DNA of 16,164 bases from Deinococcus marmoris (GTDB lineage Bacteria > Deinococcota > Deinococci > Deinococcales > Deinococcaceae), in NCBI RefSeq assembly GCF_001949125.1, contig NZ_MSTI01000177.1, positions 1 through 16,164 of the forward strand, read 5' to 3'. Position 1 is the stretch's first letter. Every line of letters begins with the position of its first letter. The position numbers were made by a program, and so were the translations under genes. A model generated the notes under the pieces. The model worked only from the letters and a program-made list of their open reading frames with translations. It ran no database searches and was not told the origin of the DNA. Below are positions 7,577 to 15,015 of this stretch, piece after piece.

Positions 7577-7604
7577 TTGACATTTCTCAGCTTGTAATTA
7601 TAAT
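7577..7604 (+). promoter_or_regulatory. Consensus sigma-70-type promoter of the Rrf2 gene
   Basis: TTGACA at 7577-7582 and TATAAT at 7599-7604 are both perfect consensus boxes, with a 16-base spacer. They lie 28 bases upstream of the ATG of the Rrf2 gene. A GGGAGGG ribosome site at 7617-7623 follows. Confidence 0.85.
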
Positions 7605-7613
7605 ACTTACAAG
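7591..7613 (+). promoter_or_regulatory. Rrf2 operator 1: palindrome CTTGTAA-N9-TTACAAG over the -10 box
   Basis: The arms CTTGTAA (7591-7597) and TTACAAG (7607-7613) are exact reverse complements with a 9-base spacer that contains most of the TATAAT box. A repressor bound here would block the promoter. The same core, TGTAA-N9-TTACA, recurs before qorB. Autoregulation by the Rrf2 protein is the simplest reading. Confidence 0.75.
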
Positions 7614-7631
7614 GTTCGGGAGGGCCAAGAG

Positions 7632-8045
7632 ATGAACAGTGAATATTCTATCGCCGTGCATATTCTGTCGCTGCTGAACCGGGGCGACGGGCCTCACAGC
7701 TCCGAGTACATTGCGGGCAGTGTGGGGGTCAATCCGGTGGTGGTTCGCAGCGTGACCGGAAGGTTGCGGCGTGCGGGATTGCTGCACACCCAGCGCGGCG
7801 TCACCGGCGCAACCCTGACCCGCCGCGCCGATCAAATCACCCTGCTGGACGTGTACCGCGCTGTGGATGCGCCTCAGTCCATGCTCAAGGTTCACCAGAA
7901 GCCCAATCCCAACTGTCCAGTGGGGGCCAACATCCAGTGCGTGTTGGACGACGTATTTTCCCAGGCTCAGGCCGCGCTGGAAAGCCGACTTGAGCAGGTC
8001 ACGTTAGCGGAGATCACGAGCGCTCTTCACGAGAAAGCCAGCTAG
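7632..8045 (+). CDS. Rrf2-family transcriptional regulator, YwnA/HypR-like
   Basis: The 137-residue protein begins MNSEYSIAVHILSLLNRGDG and has the Rrf2 winged helix (SSEYIAGSVGVNPVVVRSVTGRLRRAGLLHTQRGVTGATLTRRADQITLLDVYRAV). The C-terminal block PNPNCPVGANIQCVLDDVF, then LEQVTLAEI, is typical of the YwnA/HypR branch. It has only two cysteines, Cys95 and Cys103, so it lacks the three-Cys iron-sulphur set of IscR/NsrR and could act by thiol oxidation or electrophile modification. Its own promoter carries a palindrome that recurs upstream of the co-oriented qorB, 96 bases downstream, so it is probably a repressor of itself and of qorB. Start is well placed behind GGGAGGG. Confidence 0.9.
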   Translation: MNSEYSIAVHILSLLNRGDGPHSSEYIAGSVGVNPVVVRSVTGRLRRAGLLHTQRGVTGATLTRRADQITLLDVYRAVDAPQSMLKVHQKPNPNCPVGANIQCVLDDVFSQAQAALESRLEQVTLAEITSALHEKAS

Positions 8046-8065
8046 ACTTTCCAGTCTTTTGCCCC

Positions 8066-8090
8066 AGATGTAATAAAATATCTTACATCT
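8066..8090 (+). promoter_or_regulatory. Rrf2 operator 2: palindrome AGATGTAA-N9-TTACATCT upstream of qorB
   Basis: The arms AGATGTAA (8066-8073) and TTACATCT (8083-8090) are exact 8-base reverse complements. The spacer (TAAAATATC) has the same 9-base length as in operator 1 and contains the -10-like TAAAAT. It lies 52 bases before the qorB ATG. The shared core with operator 1 is TGTAA-N9-TTACA. Confidence 0.75.
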
Positions 8091-8141
8091 CGTCAACTCG
8101 CCCTCTCGTCGCCCATTCAGCGCATGCACCCAAGGAGTTCT

Positions 8142-8993
8142 ATGATCGCCATCACCGGAGCCACCGGCCACCTCGGCCAACTGACTATCGCCGCCCTGCT
8201 GGAACGCGGAACGCCCGCCAGCGAAATCGTCGCGCTTGTCCGCGATCCCGCGAAAGCTTCCGCGTTGGCCGCAAAGGGCGTGCAGATTCGCCAGGCCGAT
8301 TACACGCAGCCCGATACCCTGGATGCCGCCCTACAAGGTATTGACAAGCTGCTGCTGATCTCGTCCAACGATGTGGCAGACCGCGCCACCCCGCAACGCA
8401 ACGTGGTGGACGCGGCCCAGGCTACCGGAGTCAAATTGCTGGCCTACACCAGCATTCTGCGTGCAGACACGGCCACGATGAAGCTGGCCGCAGACCACCA
8501 GGACACCGAGGCAGCCATCCGTGAGTTGGGCATTCCCTTTGTATTCCTTCGCAACAGTTGGTATATGGAAAATTACAACGTGGCGCAGGCCGCGCAATAC
8601 GGCACCCTGCCCGGCAGCGCGGGGAACGGGCAGATCAGCGCCGCGAGCCGGGCCGATTATGCGGCGGCGGCGGCAGCCGTGTTGACCCTGCCAGACCAGG
8701 AAAACACCATCTATGAACTGGGCGGAGACACGGCCTTTACCCTGGATGAACTGGTGGCCGAGATTGCCGCCCAGAGTGGCCGTCCGGTGACGTACCAGAA
8801 TCTTCCTGAAGACGCTTACGCCGAGATGCTGATGGGCTTCGGTGTGCCTGCCCCGCTGGCGCTTAAGCTGGCCGACGCCGATTCCAACGCGCAGCATGGC
8901 GAGCTGTACACCGACAGCGGCGACCTGAGCCGCCTGATCGGACGACCCACCACGACGCTGAGAGGCGCTGTTGCGGCGGGTTTGGCGGGCTGA
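8142..8993 (+). CDS. qorB: NAD(P)H:quinone oxidoreductase, QorB/YtfG type (NmrA-like SDR)
   Basis: The 283-residue protein matches the pattern of E. coli QorB along its whole length: MIAITGATGHLGQLTIAALL (Rossmann motif TGATGxLG), IVALVRDPAKASALAAKGVQIRQADY, LLLISSNDVADRATPQRNVVDAA, LLAYTSILRADT, FLRNSWYMENY, ASRADYAAAAAAVL, IYELGGD and VTYQNL. Such enzymes reduce quinones with NADPH in the cytoplasm and help against quinone and electrophile stress; they lack the SDR Tyr-Lys pair. I start it at 8142 because AAGGAG lies 5 bases upstream; an ATG at 8124 is less likely. It is preceded by a palindrome shared with the Rrf2 gene's promoter. It is the last gene inside the Tn3-type unit and ends 93 bases before the right repeat. 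Confidence 0.9.
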   Translation: MIAITGATGHLGQLTIAALLERGTPASEIVALVRDPAKASALAAKGVQIRQADYTQPDTLDAALQGIDKLLLISSNDVADRATPQRNVVDAAQATGVKLLAYTSILRADTATMKLAADHQDTEAAIRELGIPFVFLRNSWYMENYNVAQAAQYGTLPGSAGNGQISAASRADYAAAAAAVLTLPDQENTIYELGGDTAFTLDELVAEIAAQSGRPVTYQNLPEDAYAEMLMGFGVPAPLALKLADADSNAQHGELYTDSGDLSRLIGRPTTTLRGAVAAGLAG

Positions 8994-9086
8994 GCTAACA
9001 GGCGGGGGCAGACGCTTCTTCGGAAAAGGTCTAGCTACACATCCGCTGCACTGGATTTCATTTGACGCTCAAATGTAATACAGATT

Positions 9087-9124
9087 CCAAGAGCGGATTT
9101 CTGTTCCGATGTTAGTCAGACCCC
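9087..9124 (-). repeat. Right 38-bp terminal inverted repeat of the Tn3-type unit
   Basis: Read on the minus strand from 9124, this begins GGGGTCTGACTAAC and ends CGCTCTTGG at 9087. The length and outer GGGG fit Tn3-family ends. The inner 21 bases match 5856-5876 in inverted orientation with one mismatch. Confidence 0.72.
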
Positions 9125-9126
9125 AC

Positions 9127-9435
9127 CTACCAACGCCCTGAACGTGCCAACCCTTGACGGTCCCCCCAAATGACGGCCAGGAACAGGGCGTTCACATCCG
9201 TGCGGCCCAGTTTCCAATTGGTGCGGTCAATGGCGAACTCGCGCTTTTTGGTGTCAGGGAGCAGAGTCAGGACCAGACGGGCCACATCGGTGGGGCAGAG
9301 GGGATGCCTGTCGGAGAATCGTTCGATCTTGCGGACGACTGAAGTTGTTTGAGCGTTGCCCCCACAACGCTCAGCCAGTGCAGCGTGGCGAATGTCTTTT
9401 GCCCCGATCAGCGCCAGGACAAGCAGGGTGAGCAA
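9127..9435 (-). pseudogene. IS4-type transposase, N-terminal remnant beside the Tn3-type end
   Basis: The minus strand reads LTLLVLALIGAKDIRHAALAERCGGN, then VVRKIERFSDRHPLCPTDVARLVLTLLP, and KREFAIDRTNWKLGRTDVNALFLAVIWG. DRTNW with the preceding Asp is the hallmark of IS4-family transposases around the first catalytic Asp. The frame continues upstream beyond 9435 (KSLILCLIAHFPE, then a TAA, then RKNQIK), so the start is separated from the rest by a stop. After IWG the similarity ends, right where the Tn3-type right repeat begins. The other catalytic residues are missing. It is a longer relative of the relic at 2109-2298. Confidence 0.8.
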
Positions 9436-9576
9436 CTTGATCTGGTTTTTCCGTTATTCAGGGAAGTGGGCGATGAGGCACAGAATCAATGATTTCAAGG
9501 CAGCAGGAGACGCGCTCTGTTCTCGCGTACTGGACGACGGATCTCAAGCCCCCCTAAAAAGTGTCGGGTACTGAGG
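9436..9576 (-). repeat. 5' part and probable outer end of the IS4-type remnant
   Basis: On the minus strand, CAGTACCCGACACTTTTTAG (9573 down to 9554) has the look of an IS4-type terminal repeat and lies about 140 bases upstream of the open transposase frame. The stretch between still translates as transposase-like sequence with stops. The element end would therefore touch the start of the CorA-like gene at 9586. The partner repeat is gone. Confidence 0.4.
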
Positions 9577-9585
9577 CAGGCCGGG

Positions 9586-10493
9586 ATGCAGGGGCGGCTC
9601 ACTGACCGTCAACTGCTGTGGATCGACCTGATCGTCCCAGGCCAGGATGAGATTCAACAGGTTCGCGGGGTGATCGATCTCCACCGGGAGAGCTTCCAGA
9701 CCTTACTTGATCCTTCCCAAAAGCCCAGATTAGACCAGTTTGGAAGCTATTTTCAGGTCACGGTGGTTGCCGTGGAGGCCAGAGACGAGCAGCAACAGGT
9801 GCAATCGGTGTCACTGGTCTTTGTGGTGGGAGAGAATTATCTGGTGACATCTCACGCCGTCCCCCTCCAGTTCCTGAATGAGTTCGCGGGCCGGGTCCGC
9901 ACCGACAGTGATCTGGGGACGCTCGATTCGACTGGCCTGCTCGCTGCGCTCTTGGACGGACACCTGAACGGCTACTTCCAGATTCTTGAAGACCTGGAAG
10001 AGACCGTAGACGGCCTGGACGAGGACATTTTGATGCGTCCCCTCGAACGCGATTTTCTGACAACCCTGTCGAGCTGCGCAGCCGTGTCAGTCATATGCGT
10101 CACCTCCTGGCCCCACATCAGGACGTCTTCCCAGTGTTGGCCCAGCCGGATTTTCAGGGGGTGGAGGGGCGCAAAGCCGAGCCGAAGTTCAGCCCGCTTG
10201 AGGGACGCTTTGAGCGTACGATGGACGCTACCCAGCTTGCCCGCGAGGTGGTGCTGGGTTCCTTCGATCTGTACATGGCAGGCATGAGCCGCAAGACCAA
10301 CGACGCGGTGCAGATATTGACTATCGTGACAGTGGGACTGGGCGTCGTGAGCGCGGTAGCAGGCGCTATGGGAACCAATTTCAACCTAGGATTCTTCAAA
10401 TCCGGCACTCCAGGCTTCATATTGATGTTGTTAGGTATGACGGTTTTGGTCGCTCTGACGCTGCTGATTGCCCGCCGTCGACATTTGATTTAG
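9586..10493 (+). pseudogene. CorA-like divalent-cation transporter, frameshifted
   Basis: The first frame (9586 to about 10068) encodes the cytoplasmic N-terminal domain of a CorA-type Mg/Co channel: LLWIDLIVPGQDEIQQVRGVI, then PRLDQFGSYFQVTVVAVEA, VSLVFVVGENYLVTSH and LEDLEETVDGLDEDIL. The match then moves to another frame (ELRSRVSHMRHLLAPHQDV, then the long helix and two membrane segments, VQILTIVTVGLGVVSAVAGA and TPGFILMLLGMTVLVALTLLIA, ending RRRHLI). One base is missing, or two are extra, near 10065-10072. The signature loop reads MGTNF instead of the usual GMN. The N-terminus is shorter than in typical CorA and directly abuts the IS4-type end, so the 5' side may also be cut. Restored, the protein would be about 302 residues. 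A sequencing error cannot be excluded. Confidence 0.82.
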
Positions 10494-10513
10494 TCCAGCG
10501 TTAAGCGTTAAAA

Positions 10514-10985
10514 ACAGGGTCAGGTGGGCTGTGAGGGTGACCCGGTTTTGCAGGGCAGACCCGAGATCAGGATGCGTCCAATCGCGCCAGCCTGGAGCTG
10601 CCGCACGGCCTTTGCCGCCGCTGGATTCATGCGGGCCTGCACACCAACTGGCGGCGGCGGTCTCCTTGGTCTGGGCGGTGACGACGTCCACCGGCCACTC
10701 GGTCAGCACACGCTTTCCAGCGTTCAGACCGGCGAGCAGCAACTCGTGGTGTGTAAGGACAGATGAGGCCACCGTCACGAGATCAATATCCGGGTCGGCA
10801 ATCAAGGCGTCGGCCTCGGCGCGTGGCACTCCGAAGGCGGCTGCGTCTGCGGAGGTTTGGTTGTGGGTGGCAACGGCCACGAGTTCCAGGCCAGCCAGCG
10901 CCTGAATAGCGGGCACATAGGCCTCTGCTGCCCAGCCGCGCTCCGCATTGACGCCTATGATGCCGATATTACGCATCTTGGTCAT
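10514..10985 (-). pseudogene. Gfo/Idh/MocA-type oxidoreductase, truncated and frameshifted
   Basis: From ATG at 10985 (AAGGAG 8 bases upstream) the protein begins MTKMRNIGIIGVNAERGWAA, a Rossmann NAD(P)-binding start, and continues ALAGLELVAVATHNQTSADAAAFGV, DPDIDLVTVASSVLTHHELLLAGLNAGKRVLTEWPVD, the typical first domain of Gfo/Idh/MocA dehydrogenases (WP in the place of the catalytic-region KP). After TKETAAA the match moves to another frame (VGVQARMNPAAAKAVRQLQAGAIGRILISGL), apparently with a short deletion at the joint, and it ends within about 40 codons. The remaining C-terminal domain of more than 150 residues is absent. It is the last gene of the minus-strand operon, and its tail runs towards the end of the convergent CorA pseudogene. 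Confidence 0.8.
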
Positions 10986-11048
10986 GGAGAAATCTCCTTG
11001 GAGGGGAACAAGGTCAAAGCTCCCCTGGCTCAGCTTCCAATCGGACGC

Positions 11049-12077
11049 TTAATTGTGTTTGCCCGGCGCAATGATGATCTTGCCATCGCTGGCATGTTCC
11101 TGTTGCTTTTTGATCGCCTCCACAGCGTCCTCTAGCCCTATCCGCGCACTCACCTTCGTCTGCAAATCGGTGGCGACGCGCCGCTGGATCTGATCGGTTC
11201 GCAGCGCCAGTTCGGCACTGCTCAAATTGCGGCGGTAGGTGGTCAGATAAAAGCCAGAGACGTGTCCATCCCGGTAGACCAGATCGCTTGGCGACACCGT
11301 GACGCTCTGACCGCCCAGCACGCCATAGACGAGTACCGTGCTGTGTTCGGGCATGGCCGCCAGCAGCCGTCCCGAGAGTTCGCCTCCCACCGCGTCAAAA
11401 GCCATCGTCGCCCCCAGGGTCTCGCAGCGTTGCCTGAGCTGGTCTTCAAAGTCAGCGGCCTCGCTATTCAGGACGTGTTCGGCACCATTTTCCTGGAGCA
11501 TCTTCACCTGCTCGCCCCGCCGCACGATATTGATGACCGGAATTCCTGCGCTGGTGGCAAGTGTCTGCACCATTGTGCCCACCGCACTGGCCGCCGCCGT
11601 CTGCACCACGGCCCGGTGCTGGCCGTTTTGTGCCTGCTCCACCAGACCCCAGGCAGTAAAGGGATTGATGAACAGCATCGCACCCTGGTCGAAGTTGACC
11701 GCTTCCTGGAGCGGCAGACAGAATTTAGCGTCCAGGGCAACATACTCGGCCCAGGTACCATCGCCCTTTGACTGCACGACGCAGGAGACGCGCTGTCCCA
11801 TCAGCCGCTCGGCGTCCGCTCCGTTGCCCGCCACCACCACACCGCTCCCCTCGAAGCCGGCAGTGGTGGGCAGGGGACGACGAAAGCCGTAGCTGCCCTG
11901 CATAAATTCAAGGTCAGAGGGATTCACAGCCGCCGACTCCACCCGCACCAGGACCTGACCGGGGGCGGGGGACGGCACCGGCTTCTCGGTCAACTTGAGG
12001 GCGTCCAGGCCGTCGTAGCTGGACAGTTCGAGGGCCTGCATAGTGGCCGGTAGAGTTGAGGAAGGATTGTTAGACAT
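11049..12077 (-). CDS. MDR-family zinc-free quinone oxidoreductase-like protein (342 aa)
   Basis: This is a medium-chain dehydrogenase/reductase of the quinone oxidoreductase type. The N-terminal GroES-like domain is visible (MQALELSSYDGLDALKLTEKPVPSPAPGQVLVRVESAAVNPSDL, then TTAGFEGSGVVVAGNG), and the nucleotide-binding domain follows (AVVQTAAASAVGTMVQTLATSAGIPVINIVRRGEQ, MAFDAVGGELSGRLLAAMP). The zinc-ligand cysteines of alcohol dehydrogenases are absent. In place of the common GGxGxVG it has AAASAVG. Start is at 12077, with AGGAG about 8 bases upstream. It sits 74 bases downstream of a second MDR gene and 63 bases upstream of the Gfo/Idh relic, all on the minus strand. Its substrate is probably a quinone, enone or similar electrophile, by family only. 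Confidence 0.87.
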   Translation of the reverse strand: MSNNPSSTLPATMQALELSSYDGLDALKLTEKPVPSPAPGQVLVRVESAAVNPSDLEFMQGSYGFRRPLPTTAGFEGSGVVVAGNGADAERLMGQRVSCVVQSKGDGTWAEYVALDAKFCLPLQEAVNFDQGAMLFINPFTAWGLVEQAQNGQHRAVVQTAAASAVGTMVQTLATSAGIPVINIVRRGEQVKMLQENGAEHVLNSEAADFEDQLRQRCETLGATMAFDAVGGELSGRLLAAMPEHSTVLVYGVLGGQSVTVSPSDLVYRDGHVSGFYLTTYRRNLSSAELALRTDQIQRRVATDLQTKVSARIGLEDAVEAIKKQQEHASDGKIIIAPGKHN

Positions 12078-12151
12078 GCTGGGTCTCCTGAAGGCGTCTG
12101 AGAGCGGGGAAAAGGTGACTGGACAGCTTCCAGTCCATCACGGTCTGGTGG

Positions 12152-13150
12152 TTAATCGGCACCCCCTGGCATGGTTAGCACCACTTTGCCCACATGTCCG
12201 CCGTCCTCCACACGTTGCTGCGCGGCTCCCGCGTCCGCGAGCGCGAAGGTCTGATCCACCTGCGGCCTGACCTGACCACCCGTGATCCAGGGCCAGACCA
12301 CCCGCTCCACCTCCTGGGCGAGGGCCGCTTTCTCGTCGCCCGAGCGTCCACGCAAGGTGGAGCCAGTGACCACCGCCTGCTTTTGCATCAGCGCCATCAC
12401 CGGCAGCGTCACGTCGTTGCCGCCCAGACTGGCGATGAACACGATCCGCCCCCGGCGCTTCAGGGCCGCCAAATTGCCCGCAAAATAACTGGCCCCCACC
12501 ATGTCCAGCACCACGTCCACGCCGCCCGCCTGCTGGGCCACCTCTGCGAAATCCTCAGCAGTCGTGTCCACCACGGTGTCGGCCCCCAGCGCCCGCGCAG
12601 TTTCGGCTTTCGCGGCCCCACGAGCGGTGGCAATGACCCTGGCCCCTGCCGCTCGGGCCATCTGAATGGCCGTGACCCCAATGCCGGAAGTTGCCCCATG
12701 CACCATGAAGGTCTCGCCCGCCTTCAATCCACCTGCGTCAAACACATTGGCGTACACGGTGAACACGGTTTCGGGCAGGCTCGCGGCCTCCACAAAGCTC
12801 AGGCCCGCTGGAATGGGCAAAGCGTGGCGGGCGTCACATATGGCGTACTCGGCGTAACCGCCGCCGCCCAGCAGCGCACACACCCGGTCTCCCACCTGCC
12901 AGCGGCCTGCCGCAACCAGCACCTCGCCCGCGACTTCCAGCCCCAGCGTGGCCGGTGCGCCGGGGGGCGGCGGATAGAACCCCAGGCGCTGAAAGATGTC
13001 GGGCCGATTGATCCCGGCAGCAGCGACTTTGATCAGGATTTGCCCTTCGCCGGGGGTAGGCACCGCCAGGCTCTCCAGATGAAGCGCGGAGGCGGGTCCG
13101 CTGCCCCCCTGAATGGCGATGGCCTGCATGGACTCTGGAATAGTGGTCAT
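12152..13150 (-). CDS. NAD(P)H quinone oxidoreductase, PIG3/QOR type of the MDR family
   Basis: The 332-residue protein has the layout of the PIG3-type quinone oxidoreductases: MQAIAIQGGSGPASALHLESLAVPTPGEGQILIKVAAAGINRPDIFQR, then YPPPPGAPATLGLEVAGEV, VCALLGGGGYAEY, LPETVFTVYANVFDAGGLKAGETFMVHGATSGIGVTAIQMARAAGARVIATAR (Rossmann motif), VDVVLDMVGASYFAGNLAALKRRGRIVFIASLGG. It would reduce quinones with NADPH in the cytoplasm and has no zinc ligands. AAGGAG lies 7 bases before the ATG at 13150. It is 61 bases downstream of the MFS gene in the same operon. It is not a recent duplicate of the neighbouring MDR gene: the two share the fold but little sequence. Confidence 0.9.
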   Translation of the reverse strand: MTTIPESMQAIAIQGGSGPASALHLESLAVPTPGEGQILIKVAAAGINRPDIFQRLGFYPPPPGAPATLGLEVAGEVLVAAGRWQVGDRVCALLGGGGYAEYAICDARHALPIPAGLSFVEAASLPETVFTVYANVFDAGGLKAGETFMVHGATSGIGVTAIQMARAAGARVIATARGAAKAETARALGADTVVDTTAEDFAEVAQQAGGVDVVLDMVGASYFAGNLAALKRRGRIVFIASLGGNDVTLPVMALMQKQAVVTGSTLRGRSGDEKAALAQEVERVVWPWITGGQVRPQVDQTFALADAGAAQQRVEDGGHVGKVVLTMPGGAD

Positions 13151-13211
13151 GGTGAACTCCTTTGGGTTGAGTGGGCGAGCGGATGTGGGCGGCTGGCTAT
13201 GGTATGGGTCA

Positions 13212-14924
13212 TCATCTTGTCAGCTCTTTTTGCGCTGTGACAGGACGGACCATCACACGCGCATTGCCCGGCAACAGGAACACCAGCCCGAAGCACAGCG
13301 CATAGGCCGCCAGTTGAAACCGCAGGGTGAACAGCAGCGCGGACAGAAAAGCCTCGCGCCGAACCTCAATGGCCGCTGCCGTCAGGGCCGTCCCCACGGG
13401 CTTGACCAGATTGGCAGGCAGCGCAGCGCCCGAAGGCTGGCAACTTACGGGAACCACGTTCAGATCAGCCTGATTGAAGCGGTCATGCACGCAGGCAGTG
13501 AAACCTGCGGTAATCCCCTCCACAGCGGAGGCCGGGAGCTTGGTGGCCCGCAGCGTCTGCGTCAGGCCCGGTTGAAGTTTTGCGCCCACCGTGTCCGCGC
13601 TGGTTCCGAGGTGACTGAACAGCAGCACACCAATAATGGCGACGCCCAGAGCACTGCCTACCTGCTGCACCGTCGCCAGCACGCCGGAGGCACTGCCCGC
13701 GTTGGCCGGATTGATGCGCGACAGGATCACGGTCTGGAGTGGCCCAATCACGAAGCCAAAGCCCAGCCCGCTGACGATTAACGCCGGAATCAGCTCGTAG
13801 CCCTGATAGTTCAGAACCGTGGCGTTCAGGGTCAGCAAAATGCCCATCAGGCCAACCATCAGCAGCGCCGTTCCCAGCAACAGGATGGAGCGGCCCAGCC
13901 GTGCGCTCAGCCGGGCCGACAGCAGCGAGGCAACGACGATGGCAAACTGATAGCTGATCAGCAGCAGCGCGGCCTGTGTCGGGCCGTAACCCAGCCCGGC
14001 CTGAAAAAACAGGCTCATCGCCACGAAATAGGACAGCACGCTGCTCTGGAACACGAAGGCGATCAATGCGCCCACCGCGAAGGACCGGTCACTAAACATG
14101 CCCAGTTGCACCAGCGGCGTCTTTCCACGGGCCATCAGGCGGCGCTGATACGCCACGAACACGCCCAGGGTCACCACGCTCAGCGCCAGCATCGTCAGCA
14201 GCCAGATGGGCCAGCCTTGATCGCGGCCCTCAATGACCGGGTAGATCAGCAGCACCAGCGCCAGCGAGAGCAGCGCCACGCCCGGCACGTCCAGGCCGCG
14301 TGCCTGTTCGGATTTTGATTCGGGCAACACCCGCGCGGCCCACAGCAGCGCCAGCAGGCCAATGGGCACGTTGACCAGAAAGATCGGACGCCACAGCGAA
14401 CCGAACAGATTGGCGTCAATGAGCAGGCCGCCCAGCAGTGGCCCGGCGATGATGCCCAGGCCGATGATGGTGCCTTGCAAACCGAAAGCGCGGGCGCGCT
14501 CGGGGCCGGGAAACAGCACCTGAATAAAGCTCGCCACCTGCGGAAACAGCAGCGCCGCCGCCAGGCCCTGCAACACCCGGAAGGCGATCAGCGTGAGCGG
14601 TGACCACGCCAGACCGCACAGCGCCGAGGTCAGCGTGAAGGCGGCCAGACCCAGCAGGAACAGGCGGCGGCGGCCATACAGGTCGCCCAGCCGCCCCCCG
14701 GTGATCAGCAGCACACCGTAGCCGACAGCATACCCGGTCAGTACGAACTGAACCTGCGCCGAGCTGGCCCCCAGGTCACGCTGCAAGGTCGCCAGACCGT
14801 TGGTGACGATACTGGTGTCCAGCAGCACCATAAACAGCGCTAGGAGCAGAACAGCCAGCGCCCGCCAGCGGGCCGGGTCAAGCGGGTGGGCCTCGGGCGG
14901 TAGGTGGACGGTGGGTGCGCTCAT
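13212..14924 (-). CDS. MFS drug exporter, DHA2 (14-TM, EmrB/QacA) type
   Basis: The 570-residue protein is highly hydrophobic throughout, and its length and hydrophobic profile fit the 14-segment DHA2 exporters, which use the proton gradient to expel drugs across the inner membrane. MFS motifs seen: LLDTSIVTNGL in the first segment (D1-like), GGRLGDLYGRRRLF (motif A), FRVLQGLAAALLFP (motif B) and GLGIIAGPLLGGLLI (antiporter motif C). A loop of about 70 residues between the last two segments carries two cysteines. I choose the start at 14924 because GAGGAG lies 7 bases upstream; an upstream in-frame ATG at 14987 would place residues across the operator region. It heads the operon with the two MDR genes and is divergent from the PadR gene, its likely repressor. 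Confidence 0.9.
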   Translation of the reverse strand: MSAPTVHLPPEAHPLDPARWRALAVLLLALFMVLLDTSIVTNGLATLQRDLGASSAQVQFVLTGYAVGYGVLLITGGRLGDLYGRRRLFLLGLAAFTLTSALCGLAWSPLTLIAFRVLQGLAAALLFPQVASFIQVLFPGPERARAFGLQGTIIGLGIIAGPLLGGLLIDANLFGSLWRPIFLVNVPIGLLALLWAARVLPESKSEQARGLDVPGVALLSLALVLLIYPVIEGRDQGWPIWLLTMLALSVVTLGVFVAYQRRLMARGKTPLVQLGMFSDRSFAVGALIAFVFQSSVLSYFVAMSLFFQAGLGYGPTQAALLLISYQFAIVVASLLSARLSARLGRSILLLGTALLMVGLMGILLTLNATVLNYQGYELIPALIVSGLGFGFVIGPLQTVILSRINPANAGSASGVLATVQQVGSALGVAIIGVLLFSHLGTSADTVGAKLQPGLTQTLRATKLPASAVEGITAGFTACVHDRFNQADLNVVPVSCQPSGAALPANLVKPVGTALTAAAIEVRREAFLSALLFTLRFQLAAYALCFGLVFLLPGNARVMVRPVTAQKELTR

Positions 14925-14949
14925 AACTGCTCCTCTGAAACTCAATATT

Positions 14950-14970
14950 ATGTTACTTTTAACATATGTT
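14950..14970. promoter_or_regulatory. PadR-type operator in the divergent MFS/PadR intergenic region
   Basis: ATGTTACTTTTAACAT (14950-14965) is a palindrome with the form ATGT-N8-ACAT, the consensus bound by several PadR regulators. It overlaps a second palindrome, AACATATGTT (14961-14970). A possible MFS promoter on the minus strand has TTGACT at 14984-14989 and TATGTT around 14962-14968, so the operator would cover its -10 region. This suggests repression of the exporter operon by the PadR protein. Confidence 0.65.
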
Positions 14971-15015
14971 TGATTCAGCATAGTCAAAACGATGGGTATA
15001 TGTCAAGATAGACCT

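Larger units (their letters stand above)
5839..9124. mobile_element. Decayed Tn3-family transposon carrying an Rrf2-qorB module
   Basis: The right end at 9087-9124 is a 38-base sequence that, read inward on the minus strand, starts GGGGTCTGACTAACATCG and continues GAACAGAAATCCGCTCTTGG. A length of 38 and a GGGG outer end are typical of Tn3-family repeats. The left end at 5839-5876 matches its inner 21 bases with one mismatch (GGAACAGAAATCCGCCCTTGG at 5856-5876), while the outer 17 bases differ. The left copy lies 8 bases past the ancestral tnpA stop, where Tn3 units place their end. Inside are the tnpA relic, a small membrane protein, an Rrf2 regulator and qorB. There is no resolvase, and the flanking five bases (TGCTT and ACCTA) do not form a target duplication. 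The unit is clearly immobile on its own. Confidence 0.62.

Noticed and set aside
5834..9129. Target-site duplication around the Tn3-type unit
   Set aside because: The flanking five bases are TGCTT and ACCTA, which do not match.
12194..13240. A 348-codon plus-strand open frame
   Set aside because: It is antisense to the PIG3-type quinone oxidoreductase and is rich in His/Arg/Gly as shadows are.
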